Positions 5,834-6,073 of a stretch of DNA of 6,073 nt are shown one piece after another; within the stretch, counting starts at the first letter, position 1, and the number at the start of each line of letters is the position of its first letter. Location: contig CAKOXU010000037.1 of the NCBI GenBank assembly GCA_934130235.1, positions 1 to 6,073 on the forward strand, read 5' to 3'. A program made the position numbers and the translations under genes. Under the pieces are notes generated by a model. It was not told where the DNA came from. It did no database searches and worked only from the letters and a program-made list of their open reading frames with translations. The stretch is from an uncultured Bacilli bacterium (lineage in GTDB: Bacteria > Bacillota_I > Bacilli_A > RF39 > UBA660).

Positions 5834-6028
5834 TTAGATTTCATTACCATTTGAGTCAATACATTTACTACCATCCAATGCGCCACCTTTTTCTGCACAT
5901 GTAGTAGAACTGTTATTTTTTACACCATTCATTATATTAGTAACAATCAAAGTACCTGCACCAAGAACAATAGCTATTAATACTACAGTTACTATTGTCA
6001 TATTAGCTTCTCCAGCTGCTTCTTTCAT
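5834..6028 (-). CDS. Flp-like small pilin
   Basis: 64 aa from ATG 6028: a short charged leader (KEAAGEAN), one hydrophobic helix (about residues 10-30, MTIVTVVLIAIVLGAG), and a hydrophilic tail with C44 and C56 around a CAEKGG block. Size and layout resemble Flp pilins of Tad systems, although the usual G/xxxxEY cleavage motif is replaced by GEANM, so the processing site is uncertain. A TTG at 6055 would add nine residues, but it lies upstream of or at the predicted transcript start and its codons include the ribosome-binding site (GAGG, about 8 bases before ATG 6028), so it is rejected. The gene has a separate promoter and terminator, as expected for an abundant major subunit. It lies upstream of two TadE-like genes and a TadZ-like gene, which supports the pilin reading. 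A small non-pilin membrane peptide remains possible. Confidence 0.7.
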   Translation of the reverse strand: MKEAAGEANMTIVTVVLIAIVLGAGTLIVTNIMNGVKNNSSTTCAEKGGALDGSKCIDSNGNEI

Positions 6029-6059
6029 TATTTCACCCTCTTTCCTACCTTCCAAATTT

Positions 6060-6068
6060 ATTATATCA
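6060..6068 (-). promoter_or_regulatory. Extended -10 of the Flp-like gene promoter (-35 off window)
   Basis: TGATATAAT on the minus strand is identical to the extended -10 of the TadE-like operon. The start point would fall near 6053, 25 bases before ATG 6028. The -35 region lies beyond the right edge, so only half of this promoter can be judged. Confidence 0.55.
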
Positions 6069-6073
6069 TGATA

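Noticed and set aside
1338..6028. Possible recoding of TGA as tryptophan, because all eight visible stops are TAA or TAG
   Set aside because: The tryptophan codons I checked are all TGG and no gene has an in-frame TGA, which argues for the standard code; rare TGA stops are normal in AT-rich genomes.
6029..6055. TTG start at 6055 for the Flp-like gene
   Set aside because: It would lie at or before the predicted transcription start, and its codons include the ribosome-binding site for ATG 6028.

Overview
The window is very AT-rich and all nine supported genes lie on the minus strand. Shine-Dalgarno sites (GGAGG, AGGAGGTG) and near-consensus sigma-A promoters point to a low-GC Firmicutes/Bacilli-type bacterium. 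My best guess is an uncultured gut lineage of the RF39/CAG kind, but the sequence alone does not fix the taxon. TGG is the only in-frame tryptophan codon I found and no gene contains an in-frame TGA, so the standard bacterial code fits.

Read in the direction of transcription (6073 down to 1), the layout is: (1) a 64-aa Flp-like small pilin (5834-6028), with an extended -10 just upstream and its own hairpin terminator; (2) an extended -10 promoter and a three-gene operon of two paralogous TadE-like single-membrane-span minor pilins (5271-5738, 4796-5260) and a CpaE/TadZ-like ATPase-fold protein (3816-4781); (3) a consensus promoter and a second operon of two VirB2/TrbC-like two-span pilin paralogs (3317-3766, 2880-3302) and a 365-aa membrane-anchored protein with a pseudopilin-like stalk and a DUF6273-like C-terminal domain (1770-2867); (4) a consensus promoter and a third VirB2-like paralog (1338-1712) closed by a strong terminator; (5) an extended -10 promoter overlapping that terminator, driving a VirB6/TrbL-like polytopic membrane protein (1-1223) that runs off the left edge.

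Together the genes look like the structural part of an envelope-spanning pilus, secretion or DNA-transfer machine. It mixes parts usually seen in two different systems: Tad/Flp pili (Flp, TadE, TadZ) and type IV secretion/conjugation (VirB2, VirB6). No motor ATPase (VirB4, VirD4, CpaF/TadA), relaxase, prepilin peptidase or lytic transglycosylase is encoded here, so whether it is one hybrid machine or two adjacent systems must be settled from flanking sequence. Most predicted extracytoplasmic parts carry cysteines, in conserved positions among paralogs, suggesting a disulfide-stabilised surface structure. There is no gene-free stretch longer than about 115 bases. I see no tRNA, rRNA, CRISPR array or insertion sequence.
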